64,000 bases of DNA from Bacteroidales bacterium (GCA_015061055.1 SUXH01000005.1:83536-147535); one strand, 5' to 3'; positions 27,801 to 34,623 are shown, counted from the first letter of the stretch. Translations and numbers: made by a program. Notes: generated by a model from the letters alone, not told the origin.

Positions 27801-28230
27801 ATATTTGCCTCAAACGTATGTGCCTCAAGAGAGTGAGCGCATAAATCTATATCAAGAACTTGATAATATGGAACGAGAAACCGATGTGATGGCGTTCCGT
27901 AGTCGCCTTGAGGACCGATTTGGAAAAATTCCTCGTGAAGCCAACGAACTGATTCGTATTGTTAGTCTACGACGATTGGCTCGTACGCTAGGGATAGAGA
28001 AAGTGGCATTGAAACAGAAAAATATGTATATCTATTTCGTTGGCGATGAGAATAAGGCTTACTATGAGTCGCCGGCATTTGGCAAGATATTGCATTATTT
28101 GCAAGAAGATATGCAACGTTGCAAATTGCGTGAGGTGAATGGAAAGCGTTCGATTCTTATCGAAGCTGTGCGCAGTGTGCAGGAGGCTATAGGGGTGTTG
28201 TCGTCGATGTCGTCGATGACTGCTATTTGA
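24868..28230 (+). CDS. mfd: Transcription-repair coupling factor Mfd
   Basis: A translocase that removes RNA polymerase stalled at DNA lesions and recruits UvrA. The 1120 residues follow the family order: UvrB-like region (about 1-330), RNA-polymerase-interacting CarD-like domain (IEAGDYIVHVDHGVGKFCGL, about 430-500), RecG-type motor with Walker A GDVGFGKTEVAIRA, box DEEQ (VVDEEQKFGV), MSATPIPRTLQ and GRVGRSSRKAFCYL, and the C-terminal TRCF domain. It has its own -7-like box and is followed 38 bases later by a lipoprotein gene. Confidence 0.98.
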   Translation: MKIEELCTELCPEARVQAVIELLKGRKPMKRVIDGLAGSSAAVLFSRLPKQKTPYLVVCNDLDEAGYMYHDLCQINGESKVLIFPSGYKRDIKYGQIDAPSEILRTEVLNKWYNDPGVRWVITYPEALAEQVSSKKEIDDTTITLVKGNEYDLTELSKQLFANGFVKVDYVYEPGQYAIRGSIVDVYSYSNELPYRVDFFGDEVDTIREFSVETQLSERQLDSIFILGGSCVETSKGTSLLEYVGDETILLCSDADWLCSRIKAIGESRMSTSAIIADEGDKDAMKKIVDVDGFISRFNELKRIDFNPSESEPIVGGKLSLHCTPQGIYHKNFELISESFHDFMERGYKIFILSDSEKQIERLRLIFEDRNDRIVFTPVTRTLHSGYIDSDLKVCVFTDHQIFDRFHKYNLKSDRARSGKLALSLKELNQIEAGDYIVHVDHGVGKFCGLVRTPVNGVMKEMIKLSYLNDDFVFVSIHALHKLSKYRGKEGVPPKLNRIGSGAWNKMKERTKSKLKDIARDLIKLYAARKEEKGFAYSPDGYLQQELEASFVYEDTPDQIKATAAVKADMESERPMDRLICGDVGFGKTEVAIRAAFKAATDGKQTAVLVPTTVLAYQHFNTFKERLANFPVKVEYISRARKPKDIKRILNELAEGKVDILIGTHKLIGKGVVFKDLGLLVVDEEQKFGVAVKEKLKQMKVNVDTLTMSATPIPRTLQFSLMGARDLSAITTPPANRYPILTSVNTINDDIVREAIDFEMSRNGQIFIVNNRIEGLYDIRAMINRLVPDARVVVGHGQMPPEQLEQAIIDFTNHDYDVLLATTIIESGIDMPNVNTIIINNAHNFGLSELHQLRGRVGRSSRKAFCYLLVPPGRPLTPVARRRLQAIESFAELGSGIHIAMQDLDIRGAGNLLGAEQSGFIADLGYETYQKILKEAVLELKTEEFSDVFDDEKKQRQALNEEEVSYVADCTVETDMDLYLPQTYVPQESERINLYQELDNMERETDVMAFRSRLEDRFGKIPREANELIRIVSLRRLARTLGIEKVALKQKNMYIYFVGDENKAYYESPAFGKILHYLQEDMQRCKLREVNGKRSILIEAVRSVQEAIGVLSSMSSMTAI

Positions 28231-28268
28231 AAAGACAAAGAGTATTAACTATATAAAATTATTATATT

Positions 28269-28586
28269 ATGAAAAAAATTATGTGTTGTGTGGCAGTTGT
28301 GGCATTATTGATGTCGCTGTCAGCTTGTGAAGGTTCCGAAAAGAATACGTCAAAAGAGGTGGATAAAATTGTGAAGAAAGTGGAAAAAACCACCGAAGAT
28401 GTAGGCGAAAAAATAGAGGACTTCGCTGATGATGTGGAGAAAGATGCAGAGAAGGCTGCAAAGCAGGTGAGTGAAAAAGCCGAAGATGTGGCAGAAGAAA
28501 TTGAAAAGAAGGCCGAAGAACTAGATGAGAAAATGAAGAGGAAGGCCGAAGAATTGAGGAGACGTAAAGCAAGGGAAATGAGATAA
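28269..28586 (+). CDS. Small helical lipoprotein, function unknown
   Basis: A 105-residue protein. MKKIMCCVAVVALLMSLSAC is a lipoprotein signal, with the lipidated Cys at 20. The remainder is almost wholly Lys, Glu, Asp, Ala and Val in repeating units of the type DVxEKxEDxAxxVEK, predicting one long amphipathic helix or coiled coil resembling apolipoprotein or LEA-like repeats. No enzyme motif is present. The tail is Arg-rich (RRRKAREMR). It is probably anchored at the outer or inner membrane. A terminator follows directly. I do not recognise a named family. Confidence 0.75.
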   Translation: MKKIMCCVAVVALLMSLSACEGSEKNTSKEVDKIVKKVEKTTEDVGEKIEDFADDVEKDAEKAAKQVSEKAEDVAEEIEKKAEELDEKMKRKAEELRRRKAREMR

Positions 28587-28600
28587 TAAGCTATGTAAGA

Positions 28601-28626
28601 TTAGGGAATTTAAGTTCCCTAATTTT
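28601..28626 (+). terminator. Intrinsic terminator after the helical lipoprotein
   Basis: A perfect 8-bp stem TTAGGGAA/TTCCCTAA (28601-28608 and 28615-28622), six-base loop, then TTTTATTATT. Confidence 0.7.
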
Positions 28627-28914
28627 ATTATTTGTACTGATGTTATCTAAAAAAGGAAAATTTAATAGAAATATTATAATTAAAAGGCGTGGAAAGTCTA
28701 ATTTTGCCAAGTTCTTTTAAAAAATATGAGTATTATAATTGAGTGATTTCTTGAGAATGATTGAGAATGAGATTTGAAATTGTAAAATAAACCAAAAAAT
28801 CGAGATTAAATCAAAAAAAATGCTGTACCTTTGCAAAGTTTTTTCAAAAACATGCATTGGCGTGAGCTATTGCGTTGCATATCGGAAGATAATTAATTAT
28901 AAAAATATTATTTT
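28627..28914. other. Intergenic region before the SLC13 carrier
   Basis: No gene is visible. There are two -7-like boxes on the plus strand: TAATTTTG at 28699-28706 and TACCTTTG at 28826-28833. The second is the likelier start for the carrier gene and would leave a leader of about 75 bases, containing CATGCATTGGCG and TTGCGTTGCATA without a clear hairpin. Confidence 0.4.
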
Positions 28915-30444
28915 ATGTTAAAGAAATTTCACGGTGCGCACTTGATGGAAGCTCTTCATAGAAAGAAGCTTCGTGACTTGCTATCGAAAGAATTGTTAGC
29001 ATCTCGTCTTGTGAAGATTTTCATTGCTTCGTTGGCAATGATTACTTTGTGGGTAATACCTGTAACTGCATTTGGCGTTGACGGTTTAACCCTTGTTCAA
29101 CAGCGAGTAATCGCTATCTTTGTTTTTGCAATCTTGATGTGGATTTTCAATGCAATCCCTGCATGGACAACATCAACGTTTGTTGTGGTATTGTTGCTTT
29201 TCTGTACTTCGGACAGCAGTTTGTGGTTTTTCCGCGAAGGTATTCCAACCGAAGAACTAGGTAAGCTGACCAGCTACAAGTCGCTTATGGCTTGTTTTGC
29301 CGACCCAATTATTATGCTATTCATCGGTGGTTTTATCATTGCTATCGCAGCAACAAAGACAGGTCTTGATGTGATGCTTGCAAAGGTGATGTTGAAGCCT
29401 TTCGGAACACAATCAAAATATGTACTTCTTGGTTTTATCACTGTTACAGCAGTGTTCTCAATGTTCTTGAGTAACACAGCAACAGCAGCGATGATGCTTA
29501 CATTCCTTGCTCCTGTGCTAAAGGCACTTCCAGCCGATGGCAAAGGAAAGATAGGTCTTGCATTGGCAATCCCTGTTGCAGCTAACGTGGGCGGTATAGG
29601 AACACCAATCGGTACACCTCCCAATGCTATCGCTCTTAAGTACCTAAATGGTGCAATTGAAGATGGCGGTATGGGATTGAATATCGGATTCGGTGAATGG
29701 ATGGCATTTATGATTCCTTTCACATTGGTACTTGTATTATTCTCATGGGTGCTTCTATTGAAGTTGTTCCCATTCAAGCAAAAGACTATCACACTTGAAA
29801 TTCAAGGTGAAGCGAAGAAAGACTGGCGTTCAATCGTAGTTTATATTACATTTGCAATTACAGTGCTTCTATGGGTTCTTGATAAGTATACAGGAGTAAA
29901 CTCTAATGTAGTAGCAATGCTTCCGGTAGGTGTATTCTGTGTGATAGGTGTTATTACACGTCGTGACCTTGAAGAAATCAGCTGGGGTGTGCTTTGGATG
30001 GTAGCCGGTGGTTTTGCACTTGGTGTAGCTTTGAATCAAACCGGTCTTGCTACAGCTCTAATCGGTGCTATCCCATTCGGTCAATGGTCTCCACTATTGG
30101 TAATCATCGGTTCCGGTTTGATTTGCTACGCAATGGCAAACTTTATTTCTCACACTGCAACAGCCAACCTTCTTGTGCCAATCTTGGCCGTGGTGGGTGG
30201 TAGTATCGCAACCTCTCTTGCTCCTCTTGGTGGCGTTACAGCGTTGCTTATCGGTGTGGCTATCGCATCTTCTCTTGGTATGGTGCTTCCTATCAGTACA
30301 CCACCGAATGCAATGGCAGCAGCAACAGGTCTTATCGAACAAAAGGATATGGCTAAGGTGGGTATCATCATCGGTCTTGTAGGTTTGGTGCTTGGTTACA
30401 TTATGCTTTACTTCCTTGGTTCAAATGGTATAATCGGAGGTTAA
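28915..30444 (+). CDS. SLC13/DASS-family sodium-dependent anion carrier
   Basis: An inner-membrane carrier of 509 residues with about 11-12 helices. DASS proteins move dicarboxylates, citrate or sulfate with sodium. Two inverted halves each carry a signature: SNTATAAMM at 186-194 and SHTATANLL at 412-420; the second has His where most members have Asn (SNT). GGIGTPIGTPPNAIAL and VLPISTPPNAMAAA are the paired Pro-rich loops after these. The 30-residue basic N-terminus is cytoplasmic. A terminator follows, and then an outer-membrane porin gene, perhaps serving the same solute (inference). The substrate cannot be read. Confidence 0.9.
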   Translation: MLKKFHGAHLMEALHRKKLRDLLSKELLASRLVKIFIASLAMITLWVIPVTAFGVDGLTLVQQRVIAIFVFAILMWIFNAIPAWTTSTFVVVLLLFCTSDSSLWFFREGIPTEELGKLTSYKSLMACFADPIIMLFIGGFIIAIAATKTGLDVMLAKVMLKPFGTQSKYVLLGFITVTAVFSMFLSNTATAAMMLTFLAPVLKALPADGKGKIGLALAIPVAANVGGIGTPIGTPPNAIALKYLNGAIEDGGMGLNIGFGEWMAFMIPFTLVLVLFSWVLLLKLFPFKQKTITLEIQGEAKKDWRSIVVYITFAITVLLWVLDKYTGVNSNVVAMLPVGVFCVIGVITRRDLEEISWGVLWMVAGGFALGVALNQTGLATALIGAIPFGQWSPLLVIIGSGLICYAMANFISHTATANLLVPILAVVGGSIATSLAPLGGVTALLIGVAIASSLGMVLPISTPPNAMAAATGLIEQKDMAKVGIIIGLVGLVLGYIMLYFLGSNGIIGG

Positions 30445-30464
30445 TTGATTAATATACATTAATG

Positions 30465-30507
30465 AAAGAAGCTGTAGCATCGGGACAGATGCCGACAGCT
30501 TCTTTTT
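30465..30507 (+). terminator. Intrinsic terminator after the SLC13 carrier
   Basis: Arms GAAGCTGT (30468-30475) and ACAGCTTC (30495-30502) enclose a second pairing GCATC/GATGC; five T follow (30503-30507). It lies just before the porin start, which argues against a TTG start at 30506. Confidence 0.8.
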
Positions 30508-30520
30508 GATTGAAAGTAAT

Positions 30521-31735
30521 ATGAAGAAAATAACATTAATAATGCTTTTTGTGGCTATGGCGATGAGTGCTGTGGCTCAAAAGAAGGGTTTTGAATATAA
30601 AATTTATGGACAAGTGCGTGCAGACTTGTTCTATAATAGTCGTGCGAATGAGGAAAGTGTAGATGGTCTTTTCTACAATTATCCAAAGGACTACAACTAT
30701 GATGCTGTAGGCGAGGATTTGAATGCACAACCACAAGGTAATATGTATATGCTTTATACTCGTCTTGGTCTTGATGTTAAAGGTCCAAAACTTGGTGATG
30801 CTACTACTTCGGCAAAGATAGAATTCGACTTTAGAGGTTCAGGTACAACATTATCGGTTGTACGTCTACGTCACGCATATTTGAATCTTAATTGGGGTGC
30901 TTCGTCGGTGCTTGTGGGACAGACTTGGAATCCTCTTTATGGAGATGTGGCTCCTCAAATTCTTAACTTGAATATGGGTGCTCCATTCCAACCATTCGGC
31001 CGCGCTCAGCAGGTACGTTATCGCTATAATGCAGCGGGAGTGCAGTTGACAGCTGCAGCGCTTTGGCAATCGCAATATCTTTCAAACGGACCCGATGGCA
31101 AGAGTAACAAGTATATTAAAAACAGCCTTGTTCCTGAATTCTATTTTGGAGTTGACCACAAGACAAGCAATTTCCTAATTGGTGCAGGTGTTGATGTGCT
31201 GTCTCTTGTGCCACGCACACAAGCTACAGTAGATGGTAAAGTGTATAAGGTAAGCGAACGCATTACATCTGTATCAGGTGAAGTTCATATGAAATATACT
31301 TCTCCATTGTGGTTTGTTGCTGCAAAGAGTGTGCTTGGCTCAAATCTTACACAAGTGTCAATGCTTGGTGGATATGGTGTTAAGTCTACTGATGCTGTAA
31401 CCGGTGAACAAAAATACAGTCCTAATCGCAACAGCTCGTCGTGGGTCAATGTGGTGTATGGAAAGAAGTGGAAAGCAGGTGTTTTTGCAGGTTATATGAA
31501 GAATCTTGGCACTGATGATGCTGTAACTAAGATGTATGGCACCGGTACCAATGTAGACCAACTTGTAAGTGGCTCTCTTGAGTTGACTTACAATCTTCCT
31601 CATTGGAAGATAGGTGTGGAATATAATCACACTAAGGCTTGGTATGGTTCATTGGATAATTCAAATGGTAAGATTGTGAACACGCACGATGTAGCCAATA
31701 ATCGTTTTGTGGCAAGTGTGCTATATATGTTCTAA
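30521..31735 (+). CDS. Outer-membrane porin-like beta-barrel protein
   Basis: A signal peptide (MKKITLIMLFVAMAMSAVAQ) is followed by a barrel of about 385 residues: alternating hydrophobic strands with tight turns (YKIYGQVRADLFYNSR, KIEFDFRGSG, VLVGQTWNPLYGD, KIGVEYNHTKAWYG) and a terminal FVASVLYMF ending in Phe, the outer-membrane assembly signal. It resembles DcaP/porin-type families seen in Bacteroidetes. The ATG at 30521 is chosen because it gives a clean signal peptide and lies past the terminator. It may work with the carrier upstream. Confidence 0.8.
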   Translation: MKKITLIMLFVAMAMSAVAQKKGFEYKIYGQVRADLFYNSRANEESVDGLFYNYPKDYNYDAVGEDLNAQPQGNMYMLYTRLGLDVKGPKLGDATTSAKIEFDFRGSGTTLSVVRLRHAYLNLNWGASSVLVGQTWNPLYGDVAPQILNLNMGAPFQPFGRAQQVRYRYNAAGVQLTAAALWQSQYLSNGPDGKSNKYIKNSLVPEFYFGVDHKTSNFLIGAGVDVLSLVPRTQATVDGKVYKVSERITSVSGEVHMKYTSPLWFVAAKSVLGSNLTQVSMLGGYGVKSTDAVTGEQKYSPNRNSSSWVNVVYGKKWKAGVFAGYMKNLGTDDAVTKMYGTGTNVDQLVSGSLELTYNLPHWKIGVEYNHTKAWYGSLDNSNGKIVNTHDVANNRFVASVLYMF

Positions 31736-31752
31736 TTCTCGTGAATTAAGGA

Positions 31753-31830
31753 TTATCGGTATTCGATAAAACTTTTTTTGAAAAAAGAAAAATTAGGGCT
31801 GATTCTATTTTATAGTTTCAGCCCTTTGTT
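31753..31830 (+). terminator. Tandem terminators after the porin
   Basis: Two hairpins lie in series: TTATCG/CGATAA (31753-31758 and 31764-31769) with seven T at 31773-31779, and AGGGCTGA/TCAGCCCT (31795-31802 and 31818-31825) followed by TT. Confidence 0.65.
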
Positions 31831-31893
31831 GTTATCAGCGGGTAAAGCCGGTTGGTTAATAGTGGTTTTGGGTATAGCTACTGTATGAACCTA

Positions 31894-32116
31894 AATATAA
31901 TGCTGGAGGCATAAATCACGTATTAACCGCGCGTAAGAAAACCATCGGTTTTCGCCACGTGCGGAAAGGGACACAAAAAAATAAGTTTCTGAAAGAAACC
32001 ATATCATCGAGATGAAATGGCACTCTACAAGTGCTGTGTGGTATGGACCTATAACCGCACGTGGCACTGCGTTTACGCGCGGTTAATATGCAATATAATG
32101 CTTTCAGCATTATATT
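31894..32116. repeat. Foldback element of nested inverted repeats (MITE-like or structured RNA)
   Basis: The outer arms 31894-31936 and 32073-32116 form imperfect terminal inverted repeats of about 43 bp, including a perfect 16-bp core TATTAACCGCGCGTAA (31921-31936, mirrored at 32073-32088). Inside, a 7-bp hairpin (31937-31953) abuts the core with no gap, and a perfect 11-bp helix (31954-31964 with 32055-32065) abuts that in turn, so the fold is a three-way junction. Further hairpins are at 31985-31999, 32005-32014 and 32020-32034, inside a CCATA/TATGG stem. The right end is itself a perfect 12-bp hairpin (32091-32102 with 32106-32117). No transposase gene is nearby. Confidence 0.75.
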
Positions 32117-32391
32117 GTCGATTCTATTGGCGTGAAGCTTATAAATACATCGCATAGTATTGCAAGTAACTTTATGCCTAATTTTTTCTTTTGCCAACCG
32201 TATATATCTGCTGAGCCGAATTTCCTCAATGGCACAACTCAGACACTGCAAAGCTGTTCTTTCTACCAATTTTTGAAAATAAGAAATCGAATAAAGGGTA
32301 TTGATTCTGATAATAAGCGCTTTGCAAAATGGGCTAAAGCACTTATTTTTGGACTAATTCGCGTTTTATGCTATAAAACAGACCCTAAAAT

Positions 32392-32422
32392 TTTGGATTA
32401 TATATATATATATATATATTCG
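32392..32422 (+). promoter_or_regulatory. Promoter with (TA)10 tract as spacer
   Basis: TTTG at 32392-32395 and TATATTCG at 32415-32422 (seven of eight match to TAnnTTTG positions that matter, one mismatch) are 19 bases apart, the normal Bacteroidetes spacing. The spacer is almost entirely a TA dinucleotide run (32399-32419, 10.5 units). The start codon of the next gene is 32 bases downstream. Slippage of the run would change the spacing. Confidence 0.5.
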
Positions 32423-32454
32423 CACAATTTTTAACATTTAATACTAATTTTATC

Positions 32455-32814
32455 ATGAATAAATTCGAGGATGCTATTGATAATTGTCTTTACAGCACCG
32501 ATTGGTATGAGTATAGATGTAATCTTGCAAGGGTAGTTGAAGAATATATCCAGAAACCTGATTGTAATTGGTATCATATTTATGAAAAGGACTCAGGTGA
32601 TACAAAATTTCGCAGTATTGCGTTTTATATTTACGAGTCACTTTATGTATGGACGGATACTGTTGTTGATGGAAAAATTGAAAGTTCTCAATTAGATAAG
32701 CCTTACAATGACCATGTAGCTCATGTTATGTATTGCAATGTGCATGGGGCACCACCATTTGCACCTTTGCTTTTCAAATTAATTGATAACAAGGAAATTA
32801 CTCAAATCTGCTAA
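32455..32814 (+). CDS. Unknown accessory protein, 119 residues
   Basis: I do not recognise a family. The protein is small and soluble-looking, with no signal peptide or membrane helix, rich in Tyr, Asp, His and Cys (NLARVVEEYIQKPDCNWYHI, FRSIAFYIYESLYVWTD, HVAHVMYCNVHGAPPFAPL). The ATG at 32455 follows the TA-tract promoter. Base composition is far more AT-rich than in neighbouring housekeeping genes, a sign of transfer. It lies 10 bases before the ATG at 32825 of the next gene (or overlaps it if that gene starts at 32783), so the two form one operon. Confidence 0.6.
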   Translation: MNKFEDAIDNCLYSTDWYEYRCNLARVVEEYIQKPDCNWYHIYEKDSGDTKFRSIAFYIYESLYVWTDTVVDGKIESSQLDKPYNDHVAHVMYCNVHGAPPFAPLLFKLIDNKEITQIC

Positions 32815-32824
32815 TTTTTTAGAT

Positions 32825-33955
32825 ATGCTAAGTTTTATAACCGAGAATGTCTGGAATCCTTGGTCTTATTCTGATGTTAGAGAATATGAACAACATGGTT
32901 CTCAAAGAGACAAAATACACTATAATTCAGTTTATAATTCTCGAATCATCCTATCTGAGAAAAATGTATTTCAATGTAGTATACGAGTAAATTCTGAAAA
33001 ATACAAGAACTTTTATTTGATTGCAATTGCACGCAAAATGTTCTATTTTTCTATTTACATACCTCAGTTAGATATTATAAAAAAGCATAGTAATGATGAA
33101 TTTATTAAAAAATGTATTTCCAAGACTTGTTTTATAAATAATTTCATCAATAACTCCACTACATCACCAAGTTTGAATGATGATATTGTATATGTTGGTG
33201 GTAATACCTTAATGGTTAAGGTAAAAGCACAAATTGAAGATTTTTTATTTCCCAAAAGAGGTGAAATTAGTAATGAGTTAATCATACAACAATATAAAGT
33301 ACTTAACAATATATACGCAAATGTTGTAGGCGAGTATGAAAAAATATGTTCTTTAATTGAATCATATAATGACAAACTCAACCAACAAATAGAAAAAGAA
33401 CAAGAAGCGATAAAAAAAATGCTAGTTAGAAAAGGTGTACGCATTGCTGCTTCTGTAGGCATTGCTGCTTTGACTGGTATTTATGTTGATCTTGATACTA
33501 TTCTTGGGTTTGAAGATTTAGCAGATTTAGCAGATGTAATAGATGCATCTAATTTTTCTTTTGATACTGATATAGATTATATTGATTGGGAAACTGAACC
33601 TGATTTAATATTATCTGAAAATGATTTTACTCCTGAAGCATATGCAGGTTTAGAGGACCAATATAATGTATCATTTGGGTCAAGATATGACCATATCAAT
33701 TCTATTTATGACCCCGAAATATCATCAGCTGAGGATAAACTTATTTCTGATTTAGATAGGATTCGTGAAGATGGTGCTTATCCATGGGAGAGTGCAGAGC
33801 AAACATTAGAAAGAGATAAACGAGATATTGAATATTTGAATAATTGTAAAGCTGATGCTATGCGACAAGCTGATATAAATCAAGCTAAACAAGATTATTG
33901 GAATAGCATAACAAATTACACAAAAGAACAAATGGGTAAAAAAATACATGGATAA
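32825..33955 (+). CDS. Unknown accessory protein with central hydrophobic helix, 376 residues
   Basis: No family recognised. The N-terminal half (1-150) is a mixed alpha/beta region. A coiled-coil-prone stretch (about 165-200: EYEKICSLIESYNDKLNQQ, EKEQEAIKKML) leads into one hydrophobic segment (about 203-222, VRIAASVGIAALTGIYVDL). After that the protein is strongly acidic (LADLADVIDASNFSFDTDID) and ends in a charged helical part (SAEDKLISDLDRIRED, EQTLERDKRDIEYLNNC). It has no signal peptide. The start at 32825 avoids overlap; an in-frame ATG at 32783 would add 14 residues. AT-rich like its partner upstream; a strong terminator follows. Confidence 0.6.
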   Translation: MLSFITENVWNPWSYSDVREYEQHGSQRDKIHYNSVYNSRIILSEKNVFQCSIRVNSEKYKNFYLIAIARKMFYFSIYIPQLDIIKKHSNDEFIKKCISKTCFINNFINNSTTSPSLNDDIVYVGGNTLMVKVKAQIEDFLFPKRGEISNELIIQQYKVLNNIYANVVGEYEKICSLIESYNDKLNQQIEKEQEAIKKMLVRKGVRIAASVGIAALTGIYVDLDTILGFEDLADLADVIDASNFSFDTDIDYIDWETEPDLILSENDFTPEAYAGLEDQYNVSFGSRYDHINSIYDPEISSAEDKLISDLDRIREDGAYPWESAEQTLERDKRDIEYLNNCKADAMRQADINQAKQDYWNSITNYTKEQMGKKIHG

Positions 33956-33993
33956 TAGAATGTTCTAAATAAAACTCTGTCTTTTACTCATAG

Positions 33994-34035
33994 AGAATGT
34001 TATCGTACGTTTGTCGTATAGTAACATTCTTTTTT
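33994..34035 (+). terminator. Intrinsic terminator of the unknown two-gene operon
   Basis: A perfect 9-bp stem AGAATGTTA/TAACATTCT (33994-34002 and 34022-34030) with inner partial pairing (TACG and CGTA) is followed by a run of T (34030-34035). Confidence 0.75.
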
Positions 34036-34140
34036 ATGGTAACAAAAACAATTAATCTCATTGTGCCTCGTGATTGGCACGAACTTGATGATAATATTTC
34101 ACTATTGATAAAAATGATTCAAAAATTTTGGTGTGAGTAA
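34036..34140 (+). pseudogene. Short frame, possible gene remnant
   Basis: A 34-codon frame starting MVTKTINLIVPRDWHELDD. The opening resembles the start of larger mobile-element proteins that begin with a similar strand-turn-helix, but the frame ends early at TAA. It could equally be chance. It starts on the terminator T-run and has no promoter of its own. Confidence 0.25.
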
Positions 34141-34158
34141 ACTTTTTAGTTAACTTTA
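34127..34158 (+). promoter_or_regulatory. Promoter of the higBA-type locus
   Basis: TTTG (34127-34130), 20 bases, TAACTTTA (34151-34158). The remnant toxin start is 19 bases further on. Confidence 0.55.
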
Positions 34159-34177
34159 TCGTTGTGGAAATGAAATC

Positions 34178-34275
34178 ATGGCTAAACGAGAAATAAAATT
34201 CTATAAACATTATTTCAATGAGTTCTATGTGGCTCAAACCGAGAATATTTTGAATCTAAAGAATCAAAAGGCTAA
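34178..34275 (+). pseudogene. HigB/RelE-type toxin remnant with internal deletion
   Basis: From 34178 the frame reads MAKREIKFYKHYFNEFYVAQTE, the typical start of Bacteroidales HigB-like toxins. The family usually has about 110 residues. Here the frame then changes: at 34243-34275 another frame reads EYFESKESKG and stop, the typical toxin tail, five bases before the antitoxin ATG. So about 70-80 codons from the middle, with the catalytic region, appear deleted with a frameshift. The original start frame continues to a TAG at 34316-34318 inside the antitoxin gene. Known for the family: ribosome-dependent mRNA cleavage. This copy should be inactive. Confidence 0.7.
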
Positions 34276-34280
34276 GTGTT

Positions 34281-34592
34281 ATGGAAGAAAACAAAAAAGA
34301 AGCTCTTATGAATTGTAGCAATCTTGAAGAATTGCTCAATGTTGAATTTGGCGAGGTTGGTACAGCTTCTCGTGAAGAGTTTGATAAAGAAACAGAGGCT
34401 TTCTGTCTTGCTCAAACACTTAGAGAAGAACGCAAGCGTGCAGGACTTACGCAACAAGAACTTGCCGAAAAAATAGGTACAAAAAAGACTTATATTTCTC
34501 GTCTCGAGAATGGTAAAGCTGATATTCAATTAGGTACTCTTTTTCGTATCTTTGAGGGCTTAGGTCGTCGCGTAAGTTTGACTATTCTTTAA
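34281..34592 (+). CDS. higA: HigA-type antitoxin, XRE family
   Basis: A 103-residue DNA-binding antitoxin. An N-terminal extension (1-45) with CSNLEELLNVEFGEVG precedes a helix-turn-helix of the XRE/Cro type (about 50-100: LREERKRAGLTQQELAEKIG, TKKTYISRLENGKADIQL). HigA proteins neutralise HigB and repress their own promoter. The gene is complete and begins five bases after the old toxin stop codon, as in intact higBA loci. With the toxin broken, it is an orphan that may still repress its promoter at 34127-34158 or act on related toxins elsewhere (inference). Confidence 0.88.
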   Translation: MEENKKEALMNCSNLEELLNVEFGEVGTASREEFDKETEAFCLAQTLREERKRAGLTQQELAEKIGTKKTYISRLENGKADIQLGTLFRIFEGLGRRVSLTIL

Positions 34593-34623
34593 TATAGAAG
34601 ATTGTTGGTGTCTGATAAAAATT

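Larger units (their letters stand above)
31736..32454. other. 719-base non-coding region opening the accessory island
   Basis: In order: tandem terminators of the porin gene, a 223-bp foldback element (31894-32116), an AT-rich stretch without a credible gene, and a promoter with a TA tract in its spacer (32392-32422). Open frames here (31916-32269 minus, 32132-32434 plus) are made of repeat arms or end in the TA tract and have no start signals. Confidence 0.7.

Noticed and set aside
28201..28222. Tandem TCGTCGATG repeats at the end of mfd
   Set aside because: They encode a short Ser-Ser-Met repeat at the C-terminus of Mfd; two units only, no regulatory meaning apparent.
30506..30520. TTG start for the porin gene
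   Set aside because: It lies in the T-run of the preceding terminator and would spoil the signal peptide; ATG at 30521 is better.
31916..32269. Minus-strand open frame of 117 codons
   Set aside because: Most of it is the foldback element; the frame follows from repeat arms without stops. No promoter and no protein-like pattern.
32132..32434. Plus-strand open frame of 100 codons before the unknown operon
   Set aside because: It begins right after the foldback element without start signals and ends by reading the TA tract as Ile-Tyr repeats; it also overlaps the promoter of the next gene.
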